Made by a program: the position numbers and the translations under genes | Assembly: GCA_934097105.1 (NCBI GenBank) | Contig: CAKONI010000016.1 | Coordinates: forward strand, 1-6,397 | Source: an uncultured Bacilli bacterium | GTDB lineage: Bacteria > Bacillota_I > Bacilli_A > RF39 > UBA660 | Length of the DNA stretch: 6,397 nt | Reading direction: 5' to 3' | The notes under the pieces: model-generated | Told to the model about the DNA's origin: nothing | The model's input: only the letters and a program-made list of their open reading frames with translations | Database searches by the model: none | In this document: positions 4,303 through 6,397 of the stretch, piece after piece | Numbering within the stretch: the first letter of the stretch is position 1 | How the letters are laid out: each line of letters begins with the position of its first letter

Positions 4303-6352
4303 GTTTGTTTATTATACTCTTCTTTTTCTTTCTTTTTGTTCATATTTTATTTGTAGTAGTAGGGAGTATGTTAGTTTATACGATGATTTTTCTAATGAAG
4401 AGTTTGTTATTACTAATATAGTTTTAAAAGATTATGGGGTTAAACTTGACCTTTTTGGTAAAGAAAAAGTTTTAGGTTTTTTGTATGCTGATGAAGAGAG
4501 GGTTTCTTCTTTTTGTGAGGAGTATTCTATTGGTGATAGGGTTTTAATAAGTGGAGATATTAGTGATATTTCTAATGAAACTGTTCCAAATACTTTTAAT
4601 TATAAGAAGTATTTAAATAGTAATGGTATTTATAATGTTATTTCTATTACGAGTATTGATAAGATTTCTGATAATAGTAATGTTTTTTATAAATTTAAGA
4701 ACTTTTTACTTGAAAGAGGAAATAGGCTTTATAAATCTTCTCCTTATGTTAATAGTTTACTTTTTGGAAATAATAGTTTTATTGATGAGGATGTTCTTTC
4801 TTCTTATAGGGAAAATGGTATAAGTCATCTTTTTGCTATTTCTGGTCTTCATATTTCTATTTTTGTTGGGATTTTTGGGTTTGTTTTGGATAAGTTTAAT
4901 GTTAAAACTGTTTTTAAATATATTGTTCTTATTTTCTTTCTTCTTTTTTATATGTTTCTTACTAATTTTTCTATGTCTGTTTTGAGAGGATGTATTTTGA
5001 CTATTTTGCTTTTTATTAATAAGATTTTTGATCTTAAGATTCCTACGGTTAATTTGCTTTTGCTTACGCTTTCTATTATTATGTTTTATAATCCTTTGTT
5101 TATTAATAATGTTGGCCTTAAGTATTCTTTTTTGGTTACTTTGTTTCTTATTGTATTTAGTGATTTGATTAATAGAGGTGGTAAGATTTATGGTCTTTTT
5201 ATGATTTCTTTGATATCTTTTCTTTGTGCTTATCCGATTACTGTTAATAATTTTTATCAGGTTAATTTTTTATCTATTTTGTATAATATATTTTTTGTTC
5301 CTTTTGTTTCGGGGATTGTTATTCCTTTTGTTTTTATTAGTTATTTATTTCCTTTTTTAGATAGTATTTTATTTTTTTTGATTAGGATTCTTGAGATTTC
5401 ATCACAGTTTTTGAGTAGTTTTTCTTTGTTTAAAGTTAGTATGTGTAAAATGAATGTGTTAATGATTAGTGTATATTATGTCGTTTTGTTGATGTTTTTT
5501 AAGAGAATTAAAAGCAGAAAGATAGGTTTTTCTTTTGTGATTGTTTTGTTTTTTGTAGTTTCCTTTTTTATGCCTTTTAAAAGTGATGATTATGTTATGT
5601 TTTTTGATGTTGGTCAGGGGGATAGTGCTTTAATTAGTACTGGTGGTAGTTATACTCTTATTGATACTGGAGGTATGGTTAGTTTTGATGAGGGTGAGTA
5701 TTCTTATAAGATTTCTAAGAATAAACTTCTTCCTTATTTTAAAAGTGTTGGTATTAGAAAACTTGATAATTTAATTCTTACTCATGGTGATGCGGATCAT
5801 ATGAGGGAGGCAGATTATTTGATTAAGAATTTTAAAGTTGAGAAAGTAATATTTAATTGTGGTGAATATAATAGCTTGGAAAGTGATTTAATTAAAGTAC
5901 TTGATAAGAAAAATATAGATTATGCTTCTTGTATTAGAAGATTGGATATAGGTGGTTATGAACTTAAATTTTTAAATACAAGAGAATATGATAACGAAAA
6001 TGATAATTCTAGTGTGATTTATTTTGATTATAATAATTATAAGTTTTTGTTTATGGGGGATGCTGGAGTAGAGAAAGAAAAAGATATTTTAGATAAATAT
6101 AATATAGATGATATAGATGTATTAAAAGTAGGACACCATGGTAGTGGGACAAGCAGTAGTAAAGAGTTTATTAAAGAAATTAAACCTAAATATGGAGTTA
6201 TTAGTGTTGGAAAGAATAATAGGTATGGACATCCAAATAAAGAAGTATTAAATAATTTGAGTGATTCAAAAATTTATAGAACAGATCAAGATGGTAGTAT
6301 CATGTTTAAGATTAAAAAAAATAAATTAAGAATTGAGACTTGTAGTCCGTAG
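4271..6352 (+). CDS. comEC: ComEC/Rec2 DNA-uptake channel with metallo-beta-lactamase-fold domain
   Basis: ComEC forms the channel that carries transforming single-stranded DNA across the cell membrane. The 693-residue protein has an N-terminal membrane segment (about 12-29), an extracellular DUF4131/OB-like domain (about 35-135), the multi-helix competence domain (about 160-430, signature HLFAISGLHI at 186-195), and a C-terminal metallo-beta-lactamase-fold domain (about 440-690). In that last domain DVGQGDS (446-452), IDTGG (464-468), HGDADH (505-510, the HxDxDH metal motif), FMGDAG (594-599) and VGHHGS (620-625) are all present. A working hydrolase or nuclease is therefore plausible; in related proteins this domain is proposed to degrade the non-transported strand. 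The start is TTG at 4271, inside comEA, with AGGGG (4257-4261) nine bases before it. No better-placed start precedes the first membrane segment. The overlap implies translational coupling. Codon choice changes in the last 500 bp or so. Confidence 0.95.
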   Translation: MKRLKSILQSRFVYYTLLFLSFCSYFICSSREYVSLYDDFSNEEFVITNIVLKDYGVKLDLFGKEKVLGFLYADEERVSSFCEEYSIGDRVLISGDISDISNETVPNTFNYKKYLNSNGIYNVISITSIDKISDNSNVFYKFKNFLLERGNRLYKSSPYVNSLLFGNNSFIDEDVLSSYRENGISHLFAISGLHISIFVGIFGFVLDKFNVKTVFKYIVLIFFLLFYMFLTNFSMSVLRGCILTILLFINKIFDLKIPTVNLLLLTLSIIMFYNPLFINNVGLKYSFLVTLFLIVFSDLINRGGKIYGLFMISLISFLCAYPITVNNFYQVNFLSILYNIFFVPFVSGIVIPFVFISYLFPFLDSILFFLIRILEISSQFLSSFSLFKVSMCKMNVLMISVYYVVLLMFFKRIKSRKIGFSFVIVLFFVVSFFMPFKSDDYVMFFDVGQGDSALISTGGSYTLIDTGGMVSFDEGEYSYKISKNKLLPYFKSVGIRKLDNLILTHGDADHMREADYLIKNFKVEKVIFNCGEYNSLESDLIKVLDKKNIDYASCIRRLDIGGYELKFLNTREYDNENDNSSVIYFDYNNYKFLFMGDAGVEKEKDILDKYNIDDIDVLKVGHHGSGTSSSKEFIKEIKPKYGVISVGKNNRYGHPNKEVLNNLSDSKIYRTDQDGSIMFKIKKNKLRIETCSP

Positions 6353-6364
6353 AAAGGAGTAGAT

Positions 6365-6397
6365 ATGAATTACTACAATGAGATAAAAAATGAATTA
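6365..6397 (+). CDS. Start of a further gene in the comE operon, cut by the window end
   Basis: AAAGGAG (6353-6359) lies five bases before an ATG at 6365, and the frame stays open to the window end. The visible residues are MNYYNEIKNEL. The gene begins 12 bp after the comEC stop with no terminator between, so it is probably co-transcribed. In many Firmicutes the DNA polymerase III delta subunit gene (holA) follows comEC, but this start does not look like one. From memory, the opening resembles the N-terminus of DUF1016 (YhcG-type PD-(D/E)XK nuclease) proteins. Eleven residues cannot settle this. Confidence 0.6.
   Translation, partial: MNYYNEIKNEL

Noticed and set aside
4623..4823. 66-residue + strand open frame inside comEC
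   Set aside because: It is an out-of-frame reading of T-rich comEC codons, which gives an artificial run of hydrophobic residues.

Overview
The window is AT-rich chromosomal DNA from a low-GC Gram-positive bacterium. The gene set is typical of Firmicutes/Bacilli: a type 2 peptide deformylase, a class B sortase, a tiny YjcZ-type membrane peptide, FtsW, and ComEA/ComEC. Strongly AT-rich coding and short intergenic regions suggest an uncultured gut-type Bacilli lineage, but this is inference. All tryptophans I checked are TGG and TGA ends ftsW, so the standard code fits and a Mycoplasma-type code does not.

Layout. (1) Positions 1-506 hold the 3' end of an unrecognised + strand gene. It converges on the deformylase gene, and the two share one bidirectional terminator at 511-538. 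(2) Positions 537-2203 are a minus-strand block. Reading leftward these are a 50-residue YjcZ-family peptide with its own promoter and terminator, a class B sortase, and def (peptide deformylase), which has a good extended -10 promoter. (3) Positions 2204-2323 are a divergent promoter region between the tiny peptide and ftsW. It holds an 18-bp near-palindrome between the -35 and -10 of the ftsW promoter. (4) ftsW occupies 2324-3463 on the + strand, and its stop codon lies inside a strong rho-independent terminator. (5) An 80-bp gap carries a 14-bp palindrome and a hairpin that would cover the comEA Shine-Dalgarno. (6) comEA and comEC overlap by 32 bp. (7) A further gene starts 12 bp after comEC and is cut by the window end.

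Function. ComEA (DNA receptor) and ComEC (transmembrane channel with a metallo-beta-lactamase-fold domain) form the core DNA-uptake machinery of natural transformation. FtsW makes septal peptidoglycan. The sortase would attach proteins to the wall and deformylase matures nascent proteins. No gene-free stretch exceeds 300 bp. I found no tRNA, rRNA, CRISPR, insertion sequence or riboswitch. I see no clear new system. The points most worth a second look are the Lys in place of the sortase catalytic Arg, the structured comEA leader, the palindrome in the ftsW promoter, the degenerate kinase-like motif in the first gene, and the codon-usage change inside comEC.
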